This document shows positions 24,688-33,047 of a stretch of 64,000 nucleotides of DNA, piece by piece; position 1 is the first letter of the stretch; each line of letters starts with the position of its first letter. The position numbers were made by a program, and so were the translations under genes. This DNA is from JAMXLO01 sp041487355 (GTDB taxonomy: Bacteria > Pseudomonadota > Alphaproteobacteria > Acetobacterales > Acetobacteraceae): assembly GCA_041487355.1 (NCBI GenBank), contig JBGPND010000003.1:17122-81121 (forward strand). The letters run 5' to 3'. The notes below the pieces were generated by a model. It saw only the letters and a program-made list of their open reading frames with translations, was not told the origin of the DNA and did not search any database.

Positions 24688-26313
24688 CTACTGCAACTGC
24701 GCCAGCAGCCGCACGCCGCGGACGACGACGCGCGAGCCTTCCTTCAGCCCGTCCACGATCAGCACGCTGCGCCCGTCCAGGTCCTGGATCCGTACCGCAT
24801 GCGGCAGGAAGACCTCGGGCTCGCTCTGCTCCCACACCTCCTGAACCCCGTCGGAGCCAACGGTCAGTGCATCGCGCGTCACCGGCAGCCCGCGCTGCGA
24901 GCGGTTCTCGCTCTGCACGGCAACCGTCACTGGCCGACCGACGCGCAAGCCATCGGGCGGATTCTCGATGCGGAACAGGATCGGCGTGGATTGCTGCTGC
25001 AAGGCGAGCCCGCTGCCGACGAAGGACAGCGCAAGCGCCTGGCCCTCCGGTGTCATCGCTGTTGCCTTCGCGACACGCTGCGCGCTTTGCGCCACGGTCG
25101 GATCGGGTGCGGACGCCTCGACCCACAGCATTTGCGGATTGACGATTTCGAACACCTTCTCGCCGGGGTGCACGATGCGGCCGGCAATCGCGGTGGAGAC
25201 CGAGATCACGCCGTCGGTCGGCGCGCGCATCGCCTCCTGCGTCTGCAACAGCGGCAGCAGCGCCTCGCGCTCGCGCCGCAGGCCGGCGAGGCGCTGTTCG
25301 GACTGATAGATCTTGCCGTCGCGGAACGGGACGAAGGTGAACTGCTTGAGGATTTCCAGGTTCTCCGTCTCGACGCGGATGTCAGTGGTCAGCCGCGCGA
25401 CCTCGCGGCGCACCTGCGTGCGATCGACGACGCCGACCGCGGGAACGACGTAGCCGAGCACCTGGCCTTTGCGGACCGTCTCACCGAGCACCGGCATGCC
25501 GGATGGTGGCGGCTCGATGCGCCCGAGCAGGCTTGCTTCCACGTCGCCATGGGCGTGCGGATCGGGAACGATGCGGCCGGACAGCTTCAACGTCACCGGC
25601 ACCTCGGCCGCCACCACGCGCGCCGTGCGCACCTCGAACAGCCGCTGCAGCGGCTTGGGAACGAAGAACGAGCCGTCCGGGCGGCGTGCGCCACGGTCAT
25701 AGATGAAATTGGCCAGCAGGCCGGGATCGATGTCCTGCTGCACCCGGGACGGCTCGGAAGAGCCGGTCGCCGGCGGCGTCGCCGGATCGGCGGACGCCAT
25801 GGCCGTAGCCGCGCGGTCGGTGCTGGCGAGCTGAACCGCGGTGACGGCGCGCATGGCGCGGACCGGCGGCGCGGCCGACGCGCCGTCATCCGGCAAGGTC
25901 TTCAGATCGGGAATCGGATCGACGATCTCGGCCCGCGGCACCGGCGTGCGATTGATGCCGAACATGTAGGCGGTTTCCCACAGCGCCTCGCTTGTGCCCG
26001 ACGCGACGGCGCCGATGCCGCTGACGACCGACCAGAGAACACCGGTGGTCGCGCCATACGCCGTGCCGACGACGCTGCCGGCAAGCTGCGCGGCGCTGCC
26101 CGGCAGGCTGGCGGAATTCTCCGGCGCGGTCGGTGCAGCTTGTTTCGGCGATAGCGTCGCGTGCCGCACGACCATGTCCGGATCATCGGCCGGCAGGTTG
26201 TCGAACCAGCGGGCAGCCATGGCGGCTTGCGGCAGTATCACGCCCAGCCAGAGTGCCAGGAGGAGAATGCTGCGCTCGTGCAGCCGAGGCCGGGTGGAGC
26301 GCGAAAAGCTCAT
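24688..26313 (-). CDS. RND/HlyD-type periplasmic adaptor (membrane fusion protein) with long N-terminal extension
   Basis: A 541-residue protein. ATG 26313 overlaps the preceding stop in ATGA. The signal-like segment ILLLALWLGVILPQAAMA has no lipobox. Residues 60-190 are an Ala/Gly/Ser/Pro-rich region with a hydrophobic patch (AQLAGSVVGTAYGATTGVLW) not seen in ordinary adaptors of about 380 residues. The adaptor core follows. It has a barrel strand (VPVTLKLSGRIVPDPHAHGD), a lipoyl half (GMPVLGETVRKGQVLGYVVP), a short coiled-coil hairpin (TDIRVETENLEIL, REREALLPLLQT), the second lipoyl half (APTDGVISVSTAIAGRIVHPG) and a C-terminal MP domain ending in DGLKEGSRVVVRG. It should join an inner-membrane RND or ABC pump to an outer-membrane channel. 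The pump at 20335 is the obvious partner. Confidence 0.83.
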   Translation of the reverse strand: MSFSRSTRPRLHERSILLLALWLGVILPQAAMAARWFDNLPADDPDMVVRHATLSPKQAAPTAPENSASLPGSAAQLAGSVVGTAYGATTGVLWSVVSGIGAVASGTSEALWETAYMFGINRTPVPRAEIVDPIPDLKTLPDDGASAAPPVRAMRAVTAVQLASTDRAATAMASADPATPPATGSSEPSRVQQDIDPGLLANFIYDRGARRPDGSFFVPKPLQRLFEVRTARVVAAEVPVTLKLSGRIVPDPHAHGDVEASLLGRIEPPPSGMPVLGETVRKGQVLGYVVPAVGVVDRTQVRREVARLTTDIRVETENLEILKQFTFVPFRDGKIYQSEQRLAGLRREREALLPLLQTQEAMRAPTDGVISVSTAIAGRIVHPGEKVFEIVNPQMLWVEASAPDPTVAQSAQRVAKATAMTPEGQALALSFVGSGLALQQQSTPILFRIENPPDGLRVGRPVTVAVQSENRSQRGLPVTRDALTVGSDGVQEVWEQSEPEVFLPHAVRIQDLDGRSVLIVDGLKEGSRVVVRGVRLLAQLQ

Positions 26314-27452
26314 TGCGTCGGTTTTCCTCCGGCATCGTCCGGCGCCGCGAACGCGTTCTCATATGCGGCCAGAGAATAGGACAGCAGCGCCTGAGTGGCG
26401 ACGACGGCGGTGGCGCGGGCACGGACCCTTGCTACCCAATCGGCGCCGATGTCTGCGTCGTTCGACGCATCGATCTCGTCCGCCGCCTCGCTGAAGCGTC
26501 CGTCACGGGCCAAGGCACGAAGATGCTCGACCAGCTTTGCGTTGCCGGCCGGCGCCGCTCCGCCGAACAGCGTGGTGACCCGTGTCCAGCCACGGCTGGT
26601 CCAGGATGCCGCCGCATCGGAGCGAGCCGCCAGGCGTGCCACGACGACGTCGAATTCGTCGGCGAGGTCGCGCATCGTCGGCGCGCCAGCGCTCACCCGA
26701 CGCAACTGTTGCAGAGCACGGTCTATTCCTGCCGGGAATGGACCAACGGAAGCCAGTGCGGCCACCTCTCGATTGATCGGCAGACCGGCATCCACGTCGC
26801 GCCGCAGGCGCAGTGCCAGAGTGAGCAGGCCGGTCGCACGCACGCGCCCATCGAGCGCCAGCGTCACCGAGCGAAGGTCCCTGGTCTGTTCCGACAGCTT
26901 GTCGACCGCGCGCGCCAGCGTCTCGCCGGCTGCGTGATCGGCTTTGAGCGCGGCCACGGCACGCGTCACGTCGGCATTCGTCGCCTGCTGCGCAGCCACC
27001 AGCCGGCCGATGCGCGCGTCATACTCCGCCAGGTGGGCGTTCAGCGCCTGCATCGCCTGCTCGCGCGCGAGACGCCACCCCGCCTCGATGGCAGGCGACG
27101 GTGCGAGCAGGCGCGATACCGCGTTGCCCTCGCCGACCCATGCATTCGCGGCATCGGCGATCACCGGCCGCAGTGTCGGCGCCGCAAGAGAAATGGCGGC
27201 CGCGATGAGGGCCACCAGCGCGCAGAAAATCACCAGCCACCGTCCGCCACGCCGTCGCTCGGACGCGGCAGGTTCCTTCGGTTGCCCCGCAACTTCCGAC
27301 GCCGGCGGAGCGACAGAAGCCGTGGCATCCGCTGCAACGGTTGCCGCTGCTGAAATCGTTTGGCTGATCGGCACCACCACCGCTGGGCCGTCACCGCTGC
27401 GCGGACGGCGCGCTTCCTCGACGAGCGGTACCAGCGATACCTGCTCGCTCAT
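26310..27452 (-). CDS. Mitofilin-like single-pass membrane protein with coiled coil
   Basis: A 380-residue protein starting at ATG 27452 (MSEQVSLVPLVEEARRP). A nine-codon longer frame exists. The first 85 residues are cytoplasmic, rich in Ala and Pro and end in ASERRRGGRW. One membrane helix (VIFCALVALIAAAISLAAP) follows, then a long periplasmic helical region (ALNAHLAEYDARIGRLVAAQ, AVDKLSEQTRDLRSVTLALD) and a more globular end. This plan of Pro-rich cytoplasmic tail, one helix and coiled coil is that of the bacterial mitofilin/HemX-like group (COG4223 type). The product of 33048-33908 has the same plan. It is coupled by ATGA to the adaptor gene, so it may scaffold the transport complex. The function itself is not known. 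Confidence 0.68.
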   Translation of the reverse strand: MSEQVSLVPLVEEARRPRSGDGPAVVVPISQTISAAATVAADATASVAPPASEVAGQPKEPAASERRRGGRWLVIFCALVALIAAAISLAAPTLRPVIADAANAWVGEGNAVSRLLAPSPAIEAGWRLAREQAMQALNAHLAEYDARIGRLVAAQQATNADVTRAVAALKADHAAGETLARAVDKLSEQTRDLRSVTLALDGRVRATGLLTLALRLRRDVDAGLPINREVAALASVGPFPAGIDRALQQLRRVSAGAPTMRDLADEFDVVVARLAARSDAAASWTSRGWTRVTTLFGGAAPAGNAKLVEHLRALARDGRFSEAADEIDASNDADIGADWVARVRARATAVVATQALLSYSLAAYENAFAAPDDAGGKPTQ

Positions 27453-27557
27453 CGCTTCGCGGTTCCCTGGCGAGACCACGCCTTACAGCGGACCGGAAGA
27501 CACGCAAGCCGGAAACGCATGGAGCCCGAGCTTCTGATTCTGTTGGAAGTAGCGTAA

Positions 27558-27591
27558 GTTGACGCTACAGAACGTCCCGCTATGCGTCAAC
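27558..27591. promoter_or_regulatory. Inverted repeat GTTGACGC-N18-GCGTCAAC in divergent promoter region
   Basis: Perfect 8-base arms at 27558-27565 and 27584-27591 sit in the 205-base region between the minus-strand mitofilin-like gene and the plus-strand DUF6524-like gene. A TATACT hexamer at 27598-27603 resembles a -10 element reading towards the plus-strand genes. Arms this size and spacing fit a dimeric repressor or activator site. This is an inference from pattern only. Confidence 0.35.
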
Positions 27592-27657
27592 CGCCGTTAT
27601 ACTGTTTCACACCGGGCGGGCAGTGATTTAACGAAAGGCAGTTTCCGAGGAGTTGCC

Positions 27658-28071
27658 ATGTACGGGATTGCGCAGCCGATCGGCATTCTCGTCCGCATGC
27701 TCGCCGTGCTGTTCCTGGTCGCCGCGACCTACAACCCGAGCGGCTACTCGTATTACCACTGGGCATTCCGCGGCAGCACCGATTACTGGGCACTGAAGAT
27801 CTTCCTCGGTCTGCTGATCCTCTTCGGCTACGTGTTCTGTGTCTATGCGACATGGCGTTCGCTGCGGCTGATGCTGAGTGTGCCGCTGCTGCTGGTGATC
27901 TTCTGCTGCCTTTGGCTGCTGTCCGACTGGGGCGTGCTCGACCTGTCCGATTGGCTGCAACGCACGCTCGCGCTGGAAACCTCGCTCGTCATCCTGCTGG
28001 GGACCGGTGTCAGCTTCTCGCTCATCCGCTACCGGCTCAGCGGCCAGCTCGACTCGCGGACGCTCACCTGA
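27658..28071 (+). CDS. Small four-helix membrane protein, DUF6524-like, copy 1
   Basis: A 137-residue membrane protein. ATG 27658 is fixed by GAGGAG six bases upstream; the longer frame was rejected. Four hydrophobic segments are visible (PIGILVRMLAVLFLVAAT, ALKIFLGLLILFGYVFCV, LMLSVPLLLVIFCCLWLL, TSLVILLGTGVSFSLI). The loop after helix 1, TYNPSGYSYYHW, is the signature of the DUF6524 group of small bacterial membrane proteins. LSDWGVLDLSDW follows helix 3. Function unknown. The next gene is a clear paralogue with TWNPTGYSYLSW at the same place. Confidence 0.78.
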   Translation: MYGIAQPIGILVRMLAVLFLVAATYNPSGYSYYHWAFRGSTDYWALKIFLGLLILFGYVFCVYATWRSLRLMLSVPLLLVIFCCLWLLSDWGVLDLSDWLQRTLALETSLVILLGTGVSFSLIRYRLSGQLDSRTLT

Positions 28072-28126
28072 CCATGCTAGTTGATCTGATTATGCAACGG
28101 ACCTGCCGGCCGAGGCAGGTCTTGCG

Positions 28127-28531
28127 ATGACCGCGGCCGGCATCCTGGTCAGGACACTGACATGCTTCCTGCTGGTGTTCGCGACCTGGAATCCCACCGG
28201 ATACAGCTATCTCTCCTGGGCCCGTTACAGCCCCAGCGCGACTGCTCCGGAGATAGCGGCGGCAGGCGCGGTTCTGCTGGGCCTGCATATCCTGTTCGTG
28301 CGGATCGCCTGGCTGTCGCTTGGTGCCGACGGCATCTCGGGCGCCGTTGCGATACTCCTCGCCGGCGTCTTCACCCTCGCCGAGTTCGGCCTGGTCGATC
28401 TCTGGCAGGGCGTCGCATGGACCTATCTGCTCCTGATGGGCTTCTCGCTCGTGCTGGCGATCGGCGTCACCTGGTCGCTGCTCAAGCGGCGCATCGTCGG
28501 CCAGTCCAACTATCTGAGCCCGCCGCCCTAG
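28127..28531 (+). CDS. Small four-helix membrane protein, DUF6524-like, copy 2
   Basis: A 134-residue paralogue of the upstream gene, with conserved ILVRTLTCFLLVFATWNPTG in helix 1 and its loop, AEFGLVDLWQG before helix 4, and a basic end (LLKRRIVGQ). The two share perhaps a third of their residues by eye, so the duplication is old. A short hairpin with ACCTGCC/GGCAGGT arms (28101-28120) lies just before the start and partly overlaps its weak ribosome binding site, which could modulate translation. It ends in front of a perfect 34-base-arm palindrome. Confidence 0.76.
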   Translation: MTAAGILVRTLTCFLLVFATWNPTGYSYLSWARYSPSATAPEIAAAGAVLLGLHILFVRIAWLSLGADGISGAVAILLAGVFTLAEFGLVDLWQGVAWTYLLLMGFSLVLAIGVTWSLLKRRIVGQSNYLSPPP

Positions 28532-28563
28532 AGCACGTTCAGCATAACTGGAATCTCTCCGCT

Positions 28564-28641
28564 CGTGATGGGTATCGCTGCGCTCAACCCATCCTACAGG
28601 CTGGGGCGTAGGATGGGTTGAGCGCAGCGATACCCATCACG
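28564..28641. repeat. Perfect palindrome, 'GATGGGTATCGCTGCGCTCAACCC' type
   Basis: Arms of 34 bases at 28564-28597 and 28608-28641 are exact reverse complements with a 10-base loop. The sequence is akin to the widespread 'GGGTTTCGCTGCGCTC' intergenic palindromes; a related element lies at 55515-55594. It separates convergent genes (28127-28531 plus, 28685-29365 minus) and could serve as a bidirectional transcription stop, though no T-tract follows. Confidence 0.93.
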
Positions 28642-28684
28642 ACTGGCGAGGCCTCGCCGCGTGTCCGGTCACGCTGAACCTGCC

Positions 28685-29365
28685 CTAATCCGGGTCGGGC
28701 ACGGGCATGACCTCGGCCGGCAAGGGACGATGCCGCCGCCGCGCTCCGTTGACCGCGCCGACCAGCCGCCCGAACAGCGGCGGCTCGTCATAGCGATAGT
28801 CCTGGATCAGCAGGACAGCGAACAGGAACAGCCAGAAATTCAGGCGGTTGGCCGACCAGAGCACGAGCGGCCCGAGATAGACGGTGCCGAACGCGCTCGC
28901 AGCGAATGTCGCCAGTTCGGCCAGCAGGAAGCGAGGCGTGCCGTCGGGTGGCCCGGCCATCCAGACGCCGATCGCACGGATCAGCCAGAGCGTGACCGCC
29001 AAGGCAAGCCAAGCCTGCAGGTCGCGCCGCGCATCGTCGTAGCGCAGCGCGGCCAGCAGCGCGCCGGGCCCATGAATCGCCATGCTGCGCGCGAGTTCGA
29101 CGAACTGCATGAGGCCAAGGTCCCAGAAGCCGCCAACCGACACGATGGCGTCCCAGGTCAGGCCTTCCGGCGGCAGGATCACCGCGAGCATGGCAATGCC
29201 CAGCATGATGCCGGCGAGAACGGTCGGATCCGCCAGCCCCCCGGCCCGTCGGCGCCAGGGGCGTGCCCAGAGCGCCACCCACTGCCAGGCAAGCAGCGGC
29301 GCAACGACGACGAACGCCCGAAGGGTGAAATGCCCGACCTCGCCGAGGACCTCGAGGACATCCAT
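28685..29365 (-). CDS. Polytopic membrane protein, unknown function
   Basis: A 226-residue membrane protein. ATG 29365 is the first start giving a sensible N-terminus (MDVLEVLGEVGHFTLRAFVV). The frame continues upstream over the end of the neighbouring gene. Five to six hydrophobic segments are seen (FVVVAPLLAWQWVALWA, LAGIMLGIAMLAVILPP, LALAVTLWLIRAIGVWMAG, FAASAFGTVYLGPLVLW, FWLFLFAVLLIQDY), with a basic C-terminal tail (GARRRHRPLPAE). No family is recognised. It lies 55 bases after 29421-29864 and probably shares its promoter. Confidence 0.72.
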   Translation of the reverse strand: MDVLEVLGEVGHFTLRAFVVVAPLLAWQWVALWARPWRRRAGGLADPTVLAGIMLGIAMLAVILPPEGLTWDAIVSVGGFWDLGLMQFVELARSMAIHGPGALLAALRYDDARRDLQAWLALAVTLWLIRAIGVWMAGPPDGTPRFLLAELATFAASAFGTVYLGPLVLWSANRLNFWLFLFAVLLIQDYRYDEPPLFGRLVGAVNGARRRHRPLPAEVMPVPDPD

Positions 29366-29420
29366 GGCGGGGCTCAGTGCCGCCGCGTGCCTCGCCAGCC
29401 AGCGGGCCGGCGCGCGAAGT

Positions 29421-29864
29421 TCACAATTCGACCCGGCGGTACCATCTCCGCGACCGCAGGAATCCGGCCCGGCGCGGTCGCCAGCCATTCTCGATCATGA
29501 TCCGCTTGAGCTGGCGCCGCGCTTCCGCCTCGCCGATCGCATTGTCGGAGAAATCGCGCAGCACCTCGGCGGTGCGCCGGAACTGGCGGCGGGAGATCAA
29601 CCCGCTTTTGCCGGCATGCCGGCTTAGCACCTGCTGGATGCGGCGCCCAGCTTCGGATTCGAATACGTAGCCGTTGTCCTCGGCCACCGAGCGCAGCGCG
29701 CCGCGGGCTTCGTCGAGCGGGAGTCCGAGCCTGGTCACCGCTTCCTCGAGCAGATGGCGTTCCTGCGTGCGATCGATGAACCGGCAGCCAAGTCCGTTCA
29801 GCTTCACCAGGTCTGCGAAGCGCCTCGCGTTGTCGTCGCTCCTGACCATCTCGCCTGCAGCCAT
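29421..29864 (-). CDS. Soluble basic helical protein, unknown function
   Basis: A 147-residue protein starting at ATG 29864 (MAAGEMVRSDDNARRFADLV). An in-frame ATG at 29960 lies upstream of the predicted promoter and is therefore less likely. The protein is helical and strongly basic towards the end (RRQLKRIMIENGWRPRRAGFLRSRRWYRRVEL), with no signal or membrane segment and one cysteine (GLGCRFID). A central LISRRQFRRTAEVLRDFSDN could be a helix-turn-helix-like unit. It could bind nucleic acid, but no known domain is recognised. Confidence 0.65.
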   Translation of the reverse strand: MAAGEMVRSDDNARRFADLVKLNGLGCRFIDRTQERHLLEEAVTRLGLPLDEARGALRSVAEDNGYVFESEAGRRIQQVLSRHAGKSGLISRRQFRRTAEVLRDFSDNAIGEAEARRQLKRIMIENGWRPRRAGFLRSRRWYRRVEL

Positions 29865-29898
29865 CAATTTCGCGGCTCCCGCGCCCCCATCGGCACAC

Positions 29899-29928
29899 GA
29901 TATAATTGTGTTCACACCGCTGTGTAAA
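29899..29928 (-). promoter_or_regulatory. Candidate sigma-70-type promoter for the 29864/29365 genes
   Basis: Read on the minus strand, TTTACA (29928-29923) is followed after 18 bases by TATATC (29904-29899), or after 17 by TTATAT. This is the most AT-rich point of the neighbourhood. Transcription from here would start about 25-30 bases before ATG 29864, which supports that start over the one at 29960. The interval also has CGGTGTGAACAC, a partial inverted repeat that might be an operator. Confidence 0.4.
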
Positions 29929-30153
29929 CCCTGGAGCGAGAAGCGGACCGACTTCGACATGCCGGTGGCCCGGGACTGGTTTGGCGGGCGATGTCGATGT
30001 CATGACGAAATGGAGCTGCTTTGGCATCCGGCCGCGAGCCGCCCCTCCCGCGTCGGATTGCGCTCCGGCCGCCGCGGCATGCTAATAGATTGCAATGCTG
30101 AAAATGCGGCGATTGCGAACGGCCGCCACCTGCCGGTTTGCGGAGATTTCGAC

Positions 30154-30288
30154 GTGGATCGCTCTACCCTGACCATGGCGTTCATGCTGGCGATCGCGGT
30201 CAATCCGGCGAGCGCGCTCGCCTGGCAGGGCCACCAGCCAGTCACCCGCGGCAATTTCGCAAATCCTGCCGCCGTGAGCCTTCACTGA
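30154..30288 (+). CDS. Possible very short exported peptide
   Basis: A 44-codon frame from GTG 30154, with CGGAG eight bases upstream. It encodes a short n-region, a hydrophobic core (LTMAFMLAIAVNPASALA) with an A-x-A cleavage site and a mature tail of only about 20 residues (WQGHQPVTRGNFANPAAVSL). Its stop lies in the region where the frame of the next gene begins, so it might instead be a leader coupling translation to that gene. Evidence is limited to the signal-peptide look. Confidence 0.28.
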   Translation: MDRSTLTMAFMLAIAVNPASALAWQGHQPVTRGNFANPAAVSLH

Positions 30289-30344
30289 TCCGCTCGTACG
30301 GACATCACGTCCGGCGGCTCGCCAACCTGGCCTGGCACGGCATC

Positions 30345-31478
30345 GTGCGAGCCGCCTCCGGGCGCTCTTCGGCACTGCGCCCGGCGCGGCAATGGACGCT
30401 GAGCATCGGGCTGGTCGTGCTGTTCGCGGCGCTTGGCTGGTCGGCGCTGCCCCACGAGGTCACCGGGGAAGCATCCGCACTGAGTTTTCGCGACAATGCC
30501 GCCAACGGCTCCGGCATCGGCGCTCCCGTGTTCGTGCTGCGCGACGAAGGCTCGACGGTGCGGTTCGGCAACGCGGTCCTGGCGCCGGGCGGGGTGATCC
30601 GGGTTGGGCTCTACGATCCGCTCGACCCGTTGCTGGCCCACGCGACGGAACCCGTGTCGCTGCCCGGCGACCCGAGGCTGCTCTGGCTGCTCGCCTCGCC
30701 ACGGGAACGTCAGGCCTTGCGCGACGCAACCGCCGATCTCGCACTTGCGCTGTCGCAGTCGGTGCTCGCCATCATGCGCTCACCCGAATTCGTCGGCGAC
30801 TACCGTGACCGTTTCGTGCAACTGGTGCGCGCCGACCTGCGGAACGCCTGGCAGGCCACGCGCACAAGCGGCGCCTGGCAGGAGCTGCTGCACGGCTATG
30901 AGCCGATCCTGCGCGACACCGCCGCGCGTGAACTGCGCCCGATCATCGAGGCGCATTTCCGCGGCGTGCCCATGCGCATGCTGCGCGCCAATGCGTTGCA
31001 GATGATCGACCCGTTCCATGACACGCTATGGAACATGCTGCCGATCGAGGAGGCTCTCCAGGCGGCCTTCCAGGAGATCCGCGACCGCGAAATTCCCGAG
31101 CGCGCAGGCGGCCGGCTGCTGGAGGCGTCCCCCACCTCGGCCTTCCTGCGCGTCTTCCTGGAGGCGATGGGCAACGAACTGGCACACGATACCGCGCTGG
31201 AGGACCTGGTCGGTGAGTTGGTGTTCGACGAACGCTTCCGCCCCTACCTGAACGTCGCCATCGCGCGCGCCATCGACCTCGCGCGTATCGCGCCGCGCCT
31301 GCTGGTCAGCCTGCATGGCAGCACCGACCTGAACCCGGTGGCCGCGTTCGTGATCCGGACGCTGGTCTCCGGCCGGTCCGACCGGGTGGTCGTGTTCATG
31401 AGCCCCGCGCAGCGCGACGAGCTGATCGCGCTGGATCCCACTTTCGTGCATCCGCTGGACCATCTAGGGCCGAGCTGA
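30345..31478 (+). CDS. Membrane-anchored periplasmic protein of an ABC (Mla-like) operon
   Basis: About 377 residues from GTG 30345. High third-position GC in this frame continues upstream to about 30290, so the true start may be an unusual codon near there; a TTG at 30138 is another candidate. One membrane helix (WTLSIGLVVLFAALGW) near the N-terminus is followed by a large periplasmic domain with a short beta region (GSGIGAPVFVLRDEGSTVRF) and a long helical part. The position and one-helix layout are those of MlaD-type substrate proteins, but the MCE motif is not clearly present, so this is inference. The stop overlaps the next start (TGATG), coupling it to the ATPase-permease fusion gene. 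Confidence 0.68.
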   Translation: MRAASGRSSALRPARQWTLSIGLVVLFAALGWSALPHEVTGEASALSFRDNAANGSGIGAPVFVLRDEGSTVRFGNAVLAPGGVIRVGLYDPLDPLLAHATEPVSLPGDPRLLWLLASPRERQALRDATADLALALSQSVLAIMRSPEFVGDYRDRFVQLVRADLRNAWQATRTSGAWQELLHGYEPILRDTAARELRPIIEAHFRGVPMRMLRANALQMIDPFHDTLWNMLPIEEALQAAFQEIRDREIPERAGGRLLEASPTSAFLRVFLEAMGNELAHDTALEDLVGELVFDERFRPYLNVAIARAIDLARIAPRLLVSLHGSTDLNPVAAFVIRTLVSGRSDRVVVFMSPAQRDELIALDPTFVHPLDHLGPS

Positions 31479-32989
31479 TGGCCGACATCGTCCCGCTTTC
31501 GTTCTCTCTCGCGGTCAGCGACCTGACGATCGTCCGGCCGGACGGCGAGGTGCTGCTGCGCGATGGGTCGCTCGAGATCAAGCCCGCCGAACTGGTATTG
31601 CTTGTCGGGCCCAGCGGCAGCGGCAAGTCGACCCTGCTGCTGCTGCTCGGTGGACTGCTGGAGACCGGACCAGGGAACTGGCAGGTCTCCGGCCGCCTGA
31701 CCTGCGGCGACGAGAGCTTCGACCTGGCGCACGACCGGGCGGGCGTGGGCGGCGTGGTGTTCCAGCACTATGCCCTGTTCGACGATCTGGACGCGCAGGA
31801 GAACCTACGCATCGCGCTCGACCACGCACCGCGCGGAACGAATGCAATGGCGACGGACGTCGCCGCCATGCTGGCCGACATCAATCCGCGGCAATCGATC
31901 AGTTCGTGCAGCGGCGGGCAGCGCCAGCGTCTGGCGATCGCCCGCACCGTGATCGCCAACCAGCCGGTGCTGCTGTTCGACGAACCGAACTCCGGCCTCG
32001 ACATTGCCTCGGCGCGCCGGCTGCTCGAGGTGATCCGCGGCCTTTGCGGCACCATGGGCAAGCCGGCGCTGATTGCGGTGCATCACTTCGAGGAACTGCT
32101 GCCGCTGGCCGACCGTGTGGTGGTGATCGATCCAAGGACGCGCCGCCTGGTCGAACTGCCGCCCGAGGCCGGGCCGGTGGAGGCCAGGCTCGAAGAGGCC
32201 GCGGCACAGGCCCCGCATGGTCCGTCCGATCCGTTGCAGCGCCTGTCGCGCTGGCGGCTGCCGTCCAGGCATCGCTCGCCCGCCTGGTGGTTCGGCCGCT
32301 ACGTGGTCGGCTATTTCTGGCTGCTCTGCGCCGCGCCGATCATGCTGCTGTACATGGGCGCCGGCGCGGTGATCATCGGCTTCGTCACGGTGTGGTTCGG
32401 CTTCAACTACCACTCGTTCGGCGGCATCCTGAAATCCGTGCTGCATGACGAGACGCTCGTCGGCCTCGGCATGGTGCAGTCGCGCGTCGCCATCCCGTTG
32501 ATCGCAAACCTACTGTTTGTTGCGCGTAACAGTGCCGTTATCGCCGCCGATGTCGGGAACCGGGTGATGTCCTCGCAGTTCCAGGCCATGGCGAATCTCA
32601 ACATTCCCGGCCGCACCTATGTGTTCGCGTCCATCCTGCTGACCATGGTCGCCGGCTCGGTCGCCTTCCTGCTGCTCTCGCTGCTGTTGGGAAGCTGGGC
32701 GGCACAGGAAACCTGGCACGTGCAGTTCCCGATGCAATACCGGGCCCTGTTCCGTACGCAGTTCTTCCGCAACGTGCTCGATGAGAGTGGCTGGCCGCTG
32801 CCGCTGATGGGCTGGGTGGTGGTGAAGGCGGCGGTCAGCGCACTTCTGGCAGCCGCATCGTCGATCCTGATTGCGCTGGGGCCCAAGCCATCCAGCCAGG
32901 CGGTGAACCGTTCGGTGGCGAACGCCATCGTCATCGGCGTGATTCTGACTCTCGTCGTGCACGCCGGCATCTCGATACTGACGAACTGA
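31478..32989 (+). CDS. ABC transporter ATPase fused to an MlaE-like permease
   Basis: A 503-residue single chain. Residues 1-235 are an ABC ATPase: Walker A LLVGPSGSGKSTLLLLLGG, Q-loop VFQHYALFDD, signature SSCSGGQRQRLAIA, Walker B VLLFDEPNSGLD and switch histidine AVHHFEE. Residues 270-500 form a permease with about five hydrophobic segments. Its central part (RVAIPLIANLLFVARNSAVI, then AADVGNRVMSSQFQAMANLN) resembles MlaE permeases, where helices flank an 'E/D-G-x-M-x-x-x-E-Q-x-x-A' loop. In the known Mla system ATPase (MlaF) and permease (MlaE) are separate chains, and MlaE-type permeases move phospholipid or sterol-like lipids. The fusion is unusual. Neighbours on both sides are single-pass periplasmic proteins. 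Confidence 0.82.
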   Translation: MADIVPLSFSLAVSDLTIVRPDGEVLLRDGSLEIKPAELVLLVGPSGSGKSTLLLLLGGLLETGPGNWQVSGRLTCGDESFDLAHDRAGVGGVVFQHYALFDDLDAQENLRIALDHAPRGTNAMATDVAAMLADINPRQSISSCSGGQRQRLAIARTVIANQPVLLFDEPNSGLDIASARRLLEVIRGLCGTMGKPALIAVHHFEELLPLADRVVVIDPRTRRLVELPPEAGPVEARLEEAAAQAPHGPSDPLQRLSRWRLPSRHRSPAWWFGRYVVGYFWLLCAAPIMLLYMGAGAVIIGFVTVWFGFNYHSFGGILKSVLHDETLVGLGMVQSRVAIPLIANLLFVARNSAVIAADVGNRVMSSQFQAMANLNIPGRTYVFASILLTMVAGSVAFLLLSLLLGSWAAQETWHVQFPMQYRALFRTQFFRNVLDESGWPLPLMGWVVVKAAVSALLAAASSILIALGPKPSSQAVNRSVANAIVIGVILTLVVHAGISILTN

Positions 32990-33047
32990 AACGAAGCGCC
33001 TACACTGAACATTGAGCCGCACCCAGAGAGCAGGAAGGTGATCGCCC

